DNA from: Mesorhizobium sp. J428
Lineage (GTDB): Bacteria > Pseudomonadota > Alphaproteobacteria > Rhizobiales > Rhizobiaceae
Direction of reading: 5' to 3'
Assembly: GCF_024699925.1 (NCBI RefSeq)
Contig: NZ_JAJOMX010000001.1
Coordinates: forward strand, 2,642,001 to 2,706,000
DNA: 64,000 bases
Positions 9,791-18,814 of the stretch are shown piece by piece; position 1 is the stretch's first letter, and every line of letters begins with the position of its first letter. Position numbers and translations under genes: made by a program. The notes beneath the pieces were generated by a model. The model was not told the origin of the DNA. It did not search any database and saw only the letters and a list, made by a program, of their open reading frames with translations.

Positions 9791-9943
9791 TGGCTTGGAT
9801 ACCCGCTGCCTTGCGGGCACCGTTCGGATGGCAACGGAAGGCCCGGCGGAGTCGTCCGAGGCGCTTGCAATCCGTCATCCACGCGCTAAACCCGTGGTCG
9901 ACAGGCGCCCCGTGGATGGACGGCGCGAAGAGCGGGACGCTTC

Positions 9944-10936
9944 ATGAGTCAGTATGACGTGCTGTGCATCGGCAACGCGATCGTGGACATCATCGCGCGG
10001 TGCGAGGAGAGTTTTCTCGTCGACAATGCCATCATCAAGGGCGCGATGAACCTGATCGATACCGATCGCGCCGAACTTCTCTACAGCCGGATGGGGCCTG
10101 CGATCGAAGCCTCCGGCGGCAGCGCGGGCAACACGGCGGCCGGCGTCGCGAGCTTCGGTGGCAGGGCCGCCTTCTTCGGCAAGGTGGCGAAGGACGCGCT
10201 GGGCGAGATCTACGCGCACGACATCCGCGCCCAGGGCGTTGCCTTCGACACCAAGCCGCTCGATGCGCCGCCGCCCACTGCGCGCTCCATGATCTTCGTG
10301 ACCGCCGACGGCGAGCGCTCGATGAACACCTATCTCGGCGCCTGCGTGGAGCTTGGACCCGAGGATGTCGAGGAGGACAAGGCGGCCGGCGCCAAGGTCA
10401 CCTATTTCGAGGGCTATCTGTGGGACCCGCCCCGCGCCAAGGACGCGATCCGGCTGACCGCGAAGCACGCGCACGCCGCCGGCCGCGAAGTGTCGATGAC
10501 GCTGTCCGATTCCTTCTGCGTCGACCGCTATCGCGACGAGTTCCTCTTCCTGATGCGTTCGGGAACGGTCGACATCGTCTTCGCCAACGAGAGCGAACTG
10601 AAGGCGCTCTACCAGACGTCGTCCTTCGAGGCCGGGCTGGAGGCGATCCGCAAGGATTGCAAGCTCGCAGCCGTGACGCGCTCGGAGCTCGGCTCCGTCG
10701 TCGTGCGCGGCGACGAGACCGTCGTGGTGGACGCAATCGAGATTGGCGAACTGGTTGACACGACGGGTGCGGGCGATCTCTACGCCGCCGGTTTCCTGTT
10801 CGGCTACACGAGCGGCCGCTCGCTTGCGGATTGCGGCAAGCTCGGCTCTCTCGCGGCGGGGCTGGTGATCCAGCAGGTCGGCCCACGCCCCCGCCAGAGC
10901 CTGCGCCAGGCGGCCGTCGAGGCGGGGCTGCTCTGA
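9944..10936 (+). CDS. Adenosine kinase, PfkB/ribokinase family
   Basis: 330-residue sugar/nucleoside kinase. It has an N-terminal ribokinase start (DVLCIGNAIVDI), the substrate-side GGSAGNTAAG motif (58-67), and the PfkB catalytic signature DTTGAGDLYAAGF with GAGD at 275-278. The long NTYLGACVEL segment and overall length match rhizobial adenosine kinases, which phosphorylate adenosine to AMP and so help clear adenosine made from S-adenosylhomocysteine. Other PfkB substrates cannot be excluded. It is divergent from cysK, a suggestive but unproven link to sulfur-amino-acid metabolism. Confidence 0.82.
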   Translation: MSQYDVLCIGNAIVDIIARCEESFLVDNAIIKGAMNLIDTDRAELLYSRMGPAIEASGGSAGNTAAGVASFGGRAAFFGKVAKDALGEIYAHDIRAQGVAFDTKPLDAPPPTARSMIFVTADGERSMNTYLGACVELGPEDVEEDKAAGAKVTYFEGYLWDPPRAKDAIRLTAKHAHAAGREVSMTLSDSFCVDRYRDEFLFLMRSGTVDIVFANESELKALYQTSSFEAGLEAIRKDCKLAAVTRSELGSVVVRGDETVVVDAIEIGELVDTTGAGDLYAAGFLFGYTSGRSLADCGKLGSLAAGLVIQQVGPRPRQSLRQAAVEAGLL

Positions 10937-11014
10937 GCAGGGCTTGACAAGGCGGGCCGCTGCGGCAGTTCATGGGTGCGGGCCGGCATGGCAGCGCACC
11001 CAGGGAGGTCGCCA

Positions 11015-11317
11015 ATGAACGTCGCCAATCTCCAGCTTCAGGGTCTTCTGATGGCGGTTGCGTCCATCAACGAGATGCTCGTCAGAAAAGGCCTTCTGTC
11101 GGTCGAGGAAATCGACCTCGCGCTGCGCAAGGCGGAAGCCGATCTCACCTCCGAGGAAAGGATGACGGAAGACCTGTCGCACTCCAACCGGGACGCGATC
11201 TGCTTTCCTATCCGTCTTTTGAAGGCCGCGAACCGCGGAACGTCGGAACGGACGACTTTTTCCGACCTTTCGCGCAAGGTCGGCACCAACAAGGAACGCT
11301 ATGCCGATCAGGCGTAG
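11015..11317 (+). CDS. Small conserved-type hypothetical protein
   Basis: 100-residue, soluble, mostly helical protein with no signal peptide or membrane segment. Its middle reads like a regulatory-subunit helix (EMLVRKGLLSVEEIDLALR), then an acidic stretch and a basic tail. I chose ATG 11015 because CAGGGAGG lies 7-8 bases upstream; an earlier in-frame ATG (10976) lacks such a site. It stands alone, 78 bases after the adenosine kinase gene and convergent with the outer-membrane protein gene. I do not recognise the family. Confidence 0.65.
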   Translation: MNVANLQLQGLLMAVASINEMLVRKGLLSVEEIDLALRKAEADLTSEERMTEDLSHSNRDAICFPIRLLKAANRGTSERTTFSDLSRKVGTNKERYADQA

Positions 11318-11431
11318 CGATCAGAGACTGTCTGGAAGTTCTGCTCTGACGGCCATCTGAGGGCGCTTTCTGCGCTTCCGGTGCTCACGGACCCGTTTCC
11401 GAAACCACCACCAGCTGACTCGCCAGAGCTC

Positions 11432-11989
11432 TCAGAACTTGTAGGTGAGCTTGCCTTCGATCAGGTCGATCTCGAGCGAGTTGCCGGTGTTGTTCAGGTC
11501 TTCGAACTTGTATTTCAGGTACTGCAGCCCGAAGATCGCGTTCTGCAGCGTCGCGAAATCGAGGCCTGCGCCCACGGCCGTGCCGCGGCCGTCGAAGCCG
11601 GCGCTCGTGCTGCCATAGGCGCCGCCGGCGGTGCCGTAGACCAGCACGCGGTCGAAGGAATAGCCGAGCCTTGCCCTGAGATCGATGACGGAGGTCAGTC
11701 GGTTGTCGGGGCCGATCTCGATGTCGGCGGCGGACAGCGAGCCTTCCACACCCGCGACCGCGTCGCCAAGCGTCCAGTCATAGCCGCCATGGATACCGCC
11801 GATCGCGCCGTCGCCGGCCACGACACCCGGGCTGCCCCAGGCGTAGCCACCCTGCACGCCGAGCCGGAAGCCGCTCCAGTCGAAGGTCTGCGCATTGGCG
11901 AAGCGCTCGGCCGAGGGGGCCGGAATCTCGTCAGCCGCTACGGCGGGCGTCGCGGCGAGCAGCAGGATTGCGGTCACACAACGTTTCAC
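11432..11989 (-). CDS. Outer-membrane beta-barrel protein, Omp25/Omp31-like
   Basis: 185-residue precursor: signal peptide about residues 1-19 (MKRCVTAILL..., cleavage after VAA). Then come alternating amphipathic strands typical of small porin-like barrels (FDWSGFRLGVQGGYAWG, GGIHGGYDW, LRARLGYSFDRVLVYGTAGGAY). It ends in the aromatic C-terminal strand LTYKF needed for BAM recognition. The WSGFxxGxxGGYxxG opening is the hallmark of the rhizobial/Brucella Omp25-Omp31 group, although this member is shorter than most (about 210-240). It is preceded by a long leader with an EcfG-like promoter candidate. Confidence 0.85.
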   Translation of the reverse strand: MKRCVTAILLLAATPAVAADEIPAPSAERFANAQTFDWSGFRLGVQGGYAWGSPGVVAGDGAIGGIHGGYDWTLGDAVAGVEGSLSAADIEIGPDNRLTSVIDLRARLGYSFDRVLVYGTAGGAYGSTSAGFDGRGTAVGAGLDFATLQNAIFGLQYLKYKFEDLNNTGNSLEIDLIEGKLTYKF

Positions 11990-12043
11990 GCTTCAGTTCC
12001 CAGATACAACAGCCGTGTTTGTATCGAATCACCGTTTCAGCAG

Positions 12044-12068
12044 AATGCCGTTCACCGATAATTGTTCC
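12044..12068 (-). promoter_or_regulatory. Weak EcfG-type promoter candidate for the barrel gene
   Basis: On the minus strand GGAAC is followed after exactly 16 bases by CATT. The alphaproteobacterial general-stress sigma consensus is GGAAC-N16/17-CGTT, so there is one mismatch. The start codon of the outer-membrane protein lies about 55 bases downstream. A CCGTT-AA-AACGG palindrome overlaps it at 12067-12078. Confidence 0.35.
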
Positions 12069-12134
12069 GTTAAAACGGTTACGTGAACGTTGCTGTCGAA
12101 ATGCGTCAGAAATGCGAAAACCGTGTGGCGAAGG

Positions 12135-12770
12135 TCAAGGGATGTCTTCCGGCCGCCGTCCCGGCCGGGTGCGGTAGCGCGGAAAGGTCCAGCTGAACTT
12201 CAGCGCGCCGCCGCGCACCACGAAGGCGGCCGCCGCCGCGATCAGTGCCGAGGCGAGCAGCGGCAGGTCCGCAAGCATCAGCCCGGTATGCATCGCCGCG
12301 CCGACGAGGGCCGCGGTGACATAGATTTCCGGCCGCAAAAGCACCGAAGGCTCGTTGGCGAGCAGGTCGCGCAGGATGCCGCCGAAGGTCGCCGTCAGGA
12401 CGCCGGTAACGATCGCGACGGCCGGCGAGCCGGTCGTAACCAGACCGATCTGCGCGCCGAGCACGCAATAAGCAGCCAGACCGACCGCATCCAGCCAAAG
12501 AAGAAGCTTCCACCGGCTCTCGAAAAGATGGGCCGTGAAGAACACCAGCACAGCGACGCCCGCGCAGACGAGGATGTAGCCCGGTTCCCGGACCCAGAAC
12601 ACCGGCGTCAGGCCGAGGATCAGGTCGCGGAACATGCCCCCGCCGACGCCCGTCACGCCGGCCAGGAACAGGAAGCCGATGATGTCGAGCTGCTTCCGCG
12701 ACGCCGCCAGTGCGCCGGTGGCGGCGAAAACCGCGATGCCGGCGTAGTCGAAGGCGAGGATGGGGTTCAT
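12135..12770 (-). CDS. TRIC/YicG-type cation channel family membrane protein
   Basis: 211-residue integral membrane protein with about seven hydrophobic helices arranged as two related halves. Each half contains a Gly-rich kinked helix followed by a conserved Arg-Asp: GVGGGMFRDLI near 42-52 and TATFGGILRDLL near 125-136. This duplicated pattern defines the bacterial TRIC (UPF0126) family, homotrimeric channels with K+/Na+ conductance. The start is MNPILAFDY. An imperfect inverted repeat of about 30-base arms separates it from grpE on the same strand. The physiological role in rhizobia is unknown. Confidence 0.88.
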   Translation of the reverse strand: MNPILAFDYAGIAVFAATGALAASRKQLDIIGFLFLAGVTGVGGGMFRDLILGLTPVFWVREPGYILVCAGVAVLVFFTAHLFESRWKLLLWLDAVGLAAYCVLGAQIGLVTTGSPAVAIVTGVLTATFGGILRDLLANEPSVLLRPEIYVTAALVGAAMHTGLMLADLPLLASALIAAAAAFVVRGGALKFSWTFPRYRTRPGRRPEDIP

Positions 12771-12775
12771 GGACT

Positions 12776-12899
12776 AAGGGAGTAGGGGAGTAAGGGAATA
12801 GGGCAGTAGGGCACTAAAGACGCATTTATAGCACGTCTCCGCGGGTGCCAGGAACGACTTCCTCCTGCCTTACTCCCCTATTCCCTTGTTCCCCTACTC
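12776..12899. repeat. Imperfect inverted repeat, family B (GGGAGTAGGGGAGTAAGGG type)
   Basis: The left arm (about 12778-12812) is built of GGGAGTA/GGGAATA units, and the right arm (about 12868-12899) is its approximate reverse complement, with about 24 of 29 positions matching. The loop is about 55 bases. It lies between grpE and the TRIC gene and runs into the grpE stop codon. It is a REP-like intergenic element with no coding potential. Confidence 0.75.
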
Positions 12900-13524
12900 A
12901 CGCATCCTTCTCGGCCTGCTCGTTCACCGGGCCCGGTTCCGCGGCCTGTGCGGGTGCAGCCTTGGGGCCGCCCTTGGCGATGCCGACCATGGCGGGGCGC
13001 AGCACGCGGTCGCCGATCGAATAGCCCGACTGAACCACCTGCACCACGGTGCCGTTCGGCACGTCGGGGTTCGGCACTTCGAACATCGCCTGGTGGAAAT
13101 TGGGGTCGAAGCGTTCGCCCTGCGGCTCCAGCTTCTTCACGCCGTGCCGTTCGAGCGCCGAGAGCATGGCGCGCTCGGTGATGTCGACGCCTTCGAACAG
13201 CGCCTTGAAGCCGGCGTCGCCAGCTTCCTTCGCCTCGGCCGGCACGGCATCGAGCGCGCGGCGCAGATTGTCCGACACCGTCAGCATGTCGCGCGCGAAA
13301 TTCGTCACCGCGTAGGTGCGCGCGTCCGCCACGTCGCGCTGGGTGCGGCGGCGCAGGTTTTCCATCTCGGCTGCAAGGCGAAGCGCCCGGTCCTTGAGCT
13401 CCTCGTTCTCCTTCATCAGCCGCACCAGCGCCTCATAGTCGCCGTCATTGCCCTGGCCACTTTCGCCGGGCGTGGCATCTTCGATGCGCTCGTCGTTCAT
13501 GTCGTCGTTGGGCTTCTCGCTCAT
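12898..13524 (-). CDS. grpE: Nucleotide exchange factor GrpE
   Basis: 208-residue co-chaperone that releases ADP from DnaK. An acidic, disordered N-terminus (about 1-30) is followed by the long coiled-coil helix (about 30-85, with [14 protein letters not shown]). Then comes the C-terminal beta domain containing the [14 protein letters not shown] signature and [17 protein letters not shown]. It is the third gene of an hrcA-mmcQ-grpE minus-strand group, the usual heat-shock grouping. No CIRCE element is visible nearby. The 85-base gap after mmcQ leaves room for its own promoter. Confidence 0.96.
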   Translation of the reverse strand: MSEKPNDDMNDERIEDATPGESGQGNDGDYEALVRLMKENEELKDRALRLAAEMENLRRRTQRDVADARTYAVTNFARDMLTVSDNLRRALDAVPAEAKEAGDAGFKALFEGVDITERAMLSALERHGVKKLEPQGERFDPNFHQAMFEVPNPDVPNGTVVQVVQSGYSIGDRVLRPAMVGIAKGGPKAAPAQAAEPGPVNEQAEKDA

Positions 13525-13609
13525 CGCGTCGGTCCTGCATCAACTGTTCGTGAGTTGTGCCCGATATCGATACTTGCGGTCGAAAAATCAAGGCTGGATG
13601 CGCATGCCG

Positions 13610-13933
13610 CTAACGACGGCGCGCTTTTGCTCCGGCCTGCCGCCAGGCCATCCGCAGGGCGTCGGCAAGTTCGGCCTCGGAAAGAGCCGAAAGCGTCGCA
13701 GTCGTCCAGCCCTGTCGACCCCAGGCGTTGGGCACTGCCGCGAAGGCGTCAGGCGCGACCTCGCATTTCAGTGCCTGCTCGTCCGGCGTGAACTTAAAGT
13801 TGGCGGTGGCGCCATCGGCGGCGAGCGTCACATATATCCGCTTTACCTTGAAGGCTGCGCGGTCGAAATGCGGCGCCTCGGTGGTGCCGTCGAGCGCAAG
13901 GGCGGCCTGCCGCAGATCGCTGGCGGTTGTCAC
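13610..13933 (-). CDS. MmcQ/YjbR family DNA-binding-fold protein
   Basis: 107-residue protein with the MmcQ/YjbR signature: an opening helix ([14 protein letters not shown]), the conserved [17 protein letters not shown] strand, the [10 protein letters not shown] turn, and the [11 protein letters not shown] segment. It ends in a helix and basic tail. The fold (CyaY-like) is known but the biochemical role is not. I chose the GTG start at 13931-13933, which overlaps the hrcA stop (GTGA), so translation is coupled to hrcA. Much longer upstream reading in this frame runs antisense to rph and is spurious. Confidence 0.85.
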   Translation of the reverse strand: MTTASDLRQAALALDGTTEAPHFDRAAFKVKRIYVTLAADGATANFKFTPDEQALKCEVAPDAFAAVPNAWGRQGWTTATLSALSEAELADALRMAWRQAGAKARRR

Positions 13934-15000
13934 CTGAGCATCCGGCTGATCATTTGCGCGGTATAGTCCACCATCGGCACGATGCGGGCATAGTTGAGCC
14001 GCGTCGGCCCGATGACGCCGAGCGCGCCGACGACGCGGGAGTCCTTGTCGCGATAGGGCGCGACCACCAGCGACGAGCCGGACAGCGAGAACAGCTTGTT
14101 CTCCGAGCCGATGAAGATGCGCACGCCCGATCCGCCCTCGGCGAGGTCGAGAAGCTGCATCAGCCCGTCCTTGGTCTCGAGATCCTCGAACAGGTGACGC
14201 AGGAGCTGGATGTCGGCCTCGGCGGTGACGTTTTCCAAAAGGTTGGCGCGGCCGCGCACGATCAGCGTCGCCGGCAGGCCGCCGTCGCCGCCCGACCAGA
14301 CGGCCAGACCCTTGTCGACCAGGTCCTGCGACAGCGCGTCGAGCGCCGTCTTGGTCTGCGCCTTGAGCCGGGCGACCTCGGCGCGGGCCTCGGCCAGCGT
14401 GCGCCCGACGATATGCGCGTTGAGGAAGTTCGACGCCTCCATGAGCTGCGAGGTGGTGACGCCCGGCGGAAGCTCGACGATGCGGTTTTCCACGTCGCCG
14501 TTCTGCGACACCAGCACGGCGAGCGCCCGGGTCGGCTCGAGCTGGATGAATTCGAGATGCTTCAGCGGCACCTCGTTCTTGGCCGCGACCACGAGGCCGG
14601 CGCCGCGCGACATGCCCGACAGCATCTGGCTCGCCTCGGTCAGCATCTGCTCCAGCGTCGATCCGGAACCTGAGGCCTTCACCTGCGCGTCGATCGTCCG
14701 CCGCTCTTCCTCGGACAGGTCGCCCAGCTCCATGAAGGCGTCGACGAAGAAGCGCAGGCCCTTCTGGGTCGGCAGGCGGCCGGCCGAAATGTGCGGCGCA
14801 TAGATCAGGCCGAGCTGTTCCAGGTCGCTCATCACGTTGCGCACGGTCGCCGGCGACAGCGAGGCCGGCAGCATGCGCGACAGGTTGCGCGAGCCGAGCG
14901 GCTCGCCGTCGCGCAGGTAGGAATCGACGATCGCCCGGAAGATGTCCCGGGAGCGGACGTCGAGCGACTGGAGATTCTGATCGAAGACGGGGTTCGTCAT
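13930..15000 (-). CDS. hrcA: Heat-inducible transcription repressor HrcA
   Basis: 356-residue repressor that binds CIRCE elements of groESL-type operons and is kept active by GroEL. The N-terminal winged helix spans about residues 10-85 ([51 protein letters not shown]). The C-terminal GAF-like dimerisation domain ends [19 protein letters not shown] chose ATG at 14998-15000 (MTNPVFDQN); upstream codons extend the frame but are not family-like. It is divergent from rph over 145 bases, a classic alphaproteobacterial arrangement. Confidence 0.96.
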   Translation of the reverse strand: MTNPVFDQNLQSLDVRSRDIFRAIVDSYLRDGEPLGSRNLSRMLPASLSPATVRNVMSDLEQLGLIYAPHISAGRLPTQKGLRFFVDAFMELGDLSEEERRTIDAQVKASGSGSTLEQMLTEASQMLSGMSRGAGLVVAAKNEVPLKHLEFIQLEPTRALAVLVSQNGDVENRIVELPPGVTTSQLMEASNFLNAHIVGRTLAEARAEVARLKAQTKTALDALSQDLVDKGLAVWSGGDGGLPATLIVRGRANLLENVTAEADIQLLRHLFEDLETKDGLMQLLDLAEGGSGVRIFIGSENKLFSLSGSSLVVAPYRDKDSRVVGALGVIGPTRLNYARIVPMVDYTAQMISRMLR

Positions 15001-15145
15001 GGCCGGAGGATGGGACCGGAGCGCTGGATTCTGTGCAGAAGAATATAGTCGGGTGCGCGACCCGCGCAACCGAGCCGGCGTTTCGGTTGCCCCGCGCCCG
15101 GACTGCGTCTACAAGCGCCCTTCTCCAGCCAACCGGAACCGAGTC

Positions 15146-15862
15146 ATGCGTCCTTCCAAGCGCCAGCCCGACGAGATGCGGGCCATTTCCTTCGAACGCG
15201 GCATTTCCAAGCATGCCGAGGGCTCGTGCCTCGTCAAGTTCGGCGACACGCATGTCCTGTGCACCGCGAGCCTGGAGGAGAAGGTGCCCGGCTGGCTGCG
15301 CAATGCCGGCAAGGGCTGGGTCACCGCCGAATACGGCATGCTGCCGCGCTCGACCGGCGACCGCATGCGCCGCGAGGCGGCGAGCGGCAAGCAGGGCGGC
15401 CGCACCATGGAGATCCAGCGCCTGATCGGCCGCTCGCTCCGCTCCGTCATCGACCTGCAGGCGCTGGGCGAGGTGCAGATCACGGTCGACTGCGACGTGA
15501 TCCAGGCCGACGGCGGCACGCGCACGGCGGCGATCACCGGCGGCTTCGTCGCGCTGCACGACTGCCTGTCCTGGATGGCGGCGCGCAAGATGATCGACCT
15601 GTCCAAGGTGCTGAAGGACCACGTCGCGGCGATTTCCTGCGGCATCCATGACGGCGTGCCGGTGCTCGACCTCGACTATCTGGAGGACTCCTCCGCCGGC
15701 ACCGACGCCAATTTCGTCATGACCGGCAAGGGCGGCATCGTCGAGATCCAGGGCACGGCGGAGGGGATTCCCTTCACCGAGGAGGAATTTGCCGCGCTGA
15801 TGGGGCTGGCGAAGAAGGGTATTGCCCGGTTGGTCGACCTGCAGAAGATGGCGGTGGCTTAG
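15146..15862 (+). CDS. rph: Ribonuclease PH
   Basis: Phosphorolytic 3'-5' exoribonuclease that trims tRNA 3' ends. At 238 residues it is exactly the family length. It starts [12 protein letters not shown] and has the phosphate- and RNA-binding features [15 protein letters not shown] and [19 protein letters not shown], then [20 protein letters not shown]. It ends with the [12 protein letters not shown] segment typical of the C-terminal half. It begins a forward run with the VOC gene, rdgB and hemW, interrupted only by the palindromic repeat at 15893-16051. Confidence 0.97.
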   Translation: MRPSKRQPDEMRAISFERGISKHAEGSCLVKFGDTHVLCTASLEEKVPGWLRNAGKGWVTAEYGMLPRSTGDRMRREAASGKQGGRTMEIQRLIGRSLRSVIDLQALGEVQITVDCDVIQADGGTRTAAITGGFVALHDCLSWMAARKMIDLSKVLKDHVAAISCGIHDGVPVLDLDYLEDSSAGTDANFVMTGKGGIVEIQGTAEGIPFTEEEFAALMGLAKKGIARLVDLQKMAVA

Positions 15863-15892
15863 GCTTCCGACGGCGATGTCGATGCTCCACGG

Positions 15893-16051
15893 CGCCCCCC
15901 TCTGTCCTGCCGGACATCTCCCCCACAAGGGGGGAGATCGGCCGTCACAGATGGTTTCGCTTTCCTCTGCAGCATTGGGAGTTGGACGACGTCGGCGGTT
16001 AGCCGATCTCCCCCCGTGTGGGGGAGATGTCCGGCAGGACAGAGGGGGGCG
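15893..16051. repeat. Large palindromic intergenic element, family C, copy 1
   Basis: The arms are inverted repeats of about 55 bases: the left begins CGCCCCCCTCTGTCCTGCCG and the right ends with its complement. Each arm carries an internal hairpin (CATCTCCCCC...GGGGGGAGAT). The central part, about 50 bases, is unrelated to the second copy at 35312-35470, while the arms match that copy almost base for base. It is located between rph and the VOC gene. Confidence 0.9.
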
Positions 16052-16090
16052 TGACGGAGCACGTCGCCAGGCTCCTGCAAGGAGCTACCG

Positions 16091-16501
16091 ATGAAACCCG
16101 CCGCCGTCCTCGAATCCGCCCTCTACGTCACCGACCTCGCCGCCGCCGAACACTTCTACGGCGCGGTGCTCGGGCTGGAGCCGCTGGGCAGGGTCGAGGG
16201 CCGGCACGCCTTCTTCAGATGCGGCGGGAGCGTCGTGCTTCTGTTCAATGCCGAGGCGACGCGGCATCCGCCGGCGCCCGATGCGCGCCTGCCGGTGCCG
16301 CCGCATGGGACCGTGGGCGAAGGACATCTCTGCTTCGCTGCGACCGAAGCGGAAATCGACCGCTGGAAGGCGCATCTGACCGAGGCCGGCGTGGCGATCG
16401 AGGCCGAGTTCGAATGGCCGCAGGGCGGCCGCTCCATCTATTTCCGCGATCCGTCGGGCAATTCGCTCGAATTCGCCAATCCGTCCATCTGGGGGCTCTG
16501 A
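16091..16501 (+). CDS. VOC (glyoxalase/bleomycin-resistance fold) family protein
   Basis: 136-residue protein with two beta-alpha-beta-beta-beta units. The first opens [22 protein letters not shown]; the second carries [12 protein letters not shown] and finishes [19 protein letters not shown]. The metal-ligand candidates are His in EGHLCF and the Glu of NSLEF. Families with this pattern include glyoxalase I-like lyases and dioxygenases; the substrate cannot be told. The stop overlaps the rdgB ATG by one base (TGATG), so it is co-translated with rdgB. Confidence 0.85.
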   Translation: MKPAAVLESALYVTDLAAAEHFYGAVLGLEPLGRVEGRHAFFRCGGSVVLLFNAEATRHPPAPDARLPVPPHGTVGEGHLCFAATEAEIDRWKAHLTEAGVAIEAEFEWPQGGRSIYFRDPSGNSLEFANPSIWGL

Positions 16502-17145
16502 TGAGGGATCTCGGCAAGCGTATCGTCGTTGCCAGCCACAATGCCGGCAAGCTGGCCGAATTCGCCGACCTTCTGGCGCCGTTCGGCCTGGAGGCGAGGT
16601 CTGCCAAGGAATACGGCCTGCCGGAGCCGGAGGAGACCGGCACGACCTTCGAGGAGAACGCCTACATCAAGGCGCATGCCGCGGCGCAGGCCACCGGCCT
16701 CCCGGCCATGTCGGACGATTCCGGCCTGGTGGTGGATGCGCTGGACGGCGCCCCCGGCGTCTACACCGCCGACTGGGCGACGAAGCCCGACGGCACGCGC
16801 GACTTCATGATGGCGATGCAGAAGACGGAGGATGCGTTGCAGAAGGCCGGGGCGAGCGATCCGGCGCAGCGCACCGGCCGTTTCGTCGCCGTGATCTGCC
16901 TGTGCTTCCCCGACGGCGAGGCGGAGTATTTTCGCGGCGAGGCCGAGGGCACGCTGGTCTGGCCGCCGCGCGGAACCAGCGGCTTCGGCTACGATCCGGT
17001 CTTCCTGCCCGAGGGCCATTCGCGTACCTTCGGCGAGATGACGGCCGAGGAAAAGCACGGCTGGAAGCCCGGCATGGAAACCGCCACCTCGCACCGGGCG
17101 CGCGCCTTCAAGAAGTTCGCCGAGGCGAGACTGGGGCTGAAGTGA
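16501..17145 (+). CDS. rdgB: Non-canonical purine NTP pyrophosphatase (dITP/XTP)
   Basis: House-cleaning enzyme hydrolysing dITP, ITP and XTP to the monophosphates. The 214-residue HAM1/RdgB protein has the N-terminal [14 protein letters not shown], then [13 protein letters not shown], the catalytic [18 protein letters not shown], the GRFVAVI strand, and [15 protein letters not shown]. It ends with [10 protein letters not shown]. All key segments are intact. It overlaps the preceding VOC gene and, by four bases (GTGA), the hemW start. Confidence 0.97.
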   Translation: MRDLGKRIVVASHNAGKLAEFADLLAPFGLEARSAKEYGLPEPEETGTTFEENAYIKAHAAAQATGLPAMSDDSGLVVDALDGAPGVYTADWATKPDGTRDFMMAMQKTEDALQKAGASDPAQRTGRFVAVICLCFPDGEAEYFRGEAEGTLVWPPRGTSGFGYDPVFLPEGHSRTFGEMTAEEKHGWKPGMETATSHRARAFKKFAEARLGLK

Positions 17146-18316
17146 CCGGCGCCGGCACCCCCTCACCGACCCCGGCTTCGGCGTCTACCTGCACTGGCCG
17201 TTCTGCGCGGCGAAGTGCCCGTATTGCGACTTCAACAGCCATGTCCGCCACCAGCCACCCGACCAGGCGCGGTTCGCGCAGGCCTTTCGGCGCGAGCTGG
17301 AGCATTTCCGCGTCCGCACCGGACCGCGCGAGGTGACGTCGATTTTCCTCGGCGGCGGCACGCCGTCGCTGATGGAGCCTGAGACGGTCGGCGCGCTGCT
17401 CGACGCGGTGGCTGGCCTCTGGACCGTGCCGGAGGGCATCGAGGTGACGCTGGAGGCCAATCCCTCCTCGGTCGAGGCCGGGCGCTTCCGTGGTTACCGC
17501 GCCGCCGGCGTCAACCGCGTCTCGCTCGGCGTCCAGGCGTTGAACGATCCGGACCTGCGCTTCCTCGGTCGGCTGCACGACGTGGCGGAGGCCAAGCGTG
17601 CCATCGCGCTGGCGCGCGACATCTTTCCGCGGCTTTCCTTCGACCTGATCTATGCCCGCCCCGGCCAGTCGCTCGACGCCTGGCAGCGTGAACTGGGCGA
17701 GGCGATCGACCTCGCGGCCGACCACCTGTCGCTCTACCAGCTCACCATCGAGGAAGGCACGCGCTTCCACGTGCTTCACGCGGCCGGCAAGTTCGTCATG
17801 CCAGATCCCGACCTTTCGGCGGACCTCTATGCGCTGACGCAGTCGGTGACGGCCCAGCGCGGCCTGCCGGCCTACGAGATCTCCAACCATGCAAGGCACG
17901 GCGCGGAAAGCCGCCACAACCTCGTCTACTGGCGCTACGGCGAATATGTGGGCGCCGGTCCCGGCGCGCATGGGCGTTTCGTCGAGGACGGCCGCCGCGT
18001 CGTCACCTTCACCGAGAAGATGCCGGAGACCTGGGCCAATCTGGTCGAGGCCAACGGCCATGGCGTGGTAGGCGGCGAGGTGCTCCACCGGAGCGAGGAG
18101 GCCGACGAGTTCCTGATGATGGGCCTGCGGCTCGCCGAAGGCATCGATCTCGCCCGCTACGAGGACATGGCCGACCAGCCGCTGTCCTCGAAGCGCATCG
18201 CCGTGCTGCAGGGCGAGGGGCTGGTCGAATCCCTAGGCAACTCCCGGCTGCGTGCCACGCCCACCGGCATGATCGTGCTCGACGCTCTCGTTGCCGATCT
18301 TGCGCGCACCGATTAG
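17142..18316 (+). CDS. hemW: Radical-SAM haem chaperone HemW-type protein; frameshift in a C-run at 17158-17162
   Basis: Corrected length is 391 residues. GTG 17142 overlaps the rdgB stop. The reading frame from that start is lost at a run of five C; adding one C restores continuity into [18 protein letters not shown], which holds the three [4Fe-4S]-ligating cysteines (CxxxCxxC). Downstream the TIM barrel is intact: [39 protein letters not shown] and GAGPGAHGR. HemW was long called an oxygen-independent coproporphyrinogen III oxidase homologue and acts as a haem chaperone. The homopolymer position makes a sequencing error the likely cause. Confidence 0.9.
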
Positions 18317-18519
18317 CGCTTTGCGATGCTGAACCTGGTTTCCGGGAGCTTAGACCCGTGCCCGCCGCCTTCGCGGCGCCGGCGGTGGTCAGCCGAACTG
18401 GAGCCCTGATCGCCGGCGGCGCCGTCCTGGTCGCCATCCGTTGACCGGGCGCCCTGCGCGGCGTCCATCGTGTGGACGAGATACTCGATCTTCGCCGAAA
18501 AGCGTGCCGCGGCGCTCAT
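18313..18519 (-). CDS. Possible small protein, unknown
   Basis: 68 codons, opening MSAAARFSAKIEYLVH and continuing as a hydrophilic, low-complexity Asp/Gly/Arg tail. Its ATG overlaps the TGA of the small gene upstream (18516-18698) in the ATGA manner of coupled genes, and its stop overlaps the end of hemW on the other strand. No motif is recognised. Composition is compatible with a spurious frame in GC-rich DNA, so support is weak. Confidence 0.3.
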   Translation of the reverse strand: MSAAARFSAKIEYLVHTMDAAQGARSTDGDQDGAAGDQGSSSADHRRRREGGGHGSKLPETRFSIAKR

Positions 18520-18698
18520 TGGCGGGGCAGCCGCTCCCAGGGCTTCGGCAGGTTCGCCGGCAGCGGGGTCGCTGGCTGAGTCGCGGCGTCCCGGGTCTCG
18601 GTGCGCCGTTGGGCCGGCGGCTGCGGCGGTTTCTCCTTCCGGCGCTCGCGCCCGGCATAATAGGGCTCGTAGCTGTCGTGTATGAGCAGGCCGTCCAT
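18516..18698 (-). CDS. Small hypothetical protein, Pro-rich
   Basis: 60 residues, starting MDGLLIHDSYEPYYAGRERR and continuing as a Pro/Gln/Arg-rich disordered tail ending PKPWERLPRQ. GGGAGG lies six bases before the ATG, a strong ribosome binding site. There is no signal peptide or membrane segment. It lies between hemW (convergent) and rsmI (divergent), 116 bases from the latter. The family is not recognised. It is more credible than the overlapping downstream frame because of the binding site and the non-repetitive N-terminus. Confidence 0.5.
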   Translation of the reverse strand: MDGLLIHDSYEPYYAGRERRKEKPPQPPAQRRTETRDAATQPATPLPANLPKPWERLPRQ

Positions 18699-18814
18699 CC
18701 TTCGCCTCCCGATGTCCGATGCCTAAATCCACCTGATCGGTTTTCGTTCCCGATCGTGGCGCGGGCGTGGCGATGCTCTTCCCTTGGACCGGACGGTCAT
18801 GCGACACACGGCGC

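Noticed and set aside
9660-9943. SAM or SAH riboswitch before cysK
   Set aside because: The spacer has one GC hairpin region and a repeated operator-like motif, but I could not fit any riboswitch consensus.
15001-15145. CIRCE element near hrcA
   Set aside because: No TTAGCACTC-N9-GAGTGCTAA-like inverted repeat is present in the hrcA/rph spacer or next to grpE.
13934-15928. Long N-terminal extension of the MmcQ-type protein
   Set aside because: It is antisense to rph and overlaps hrcA in another frame; the family fold begins at the GTG at 13931-13933.
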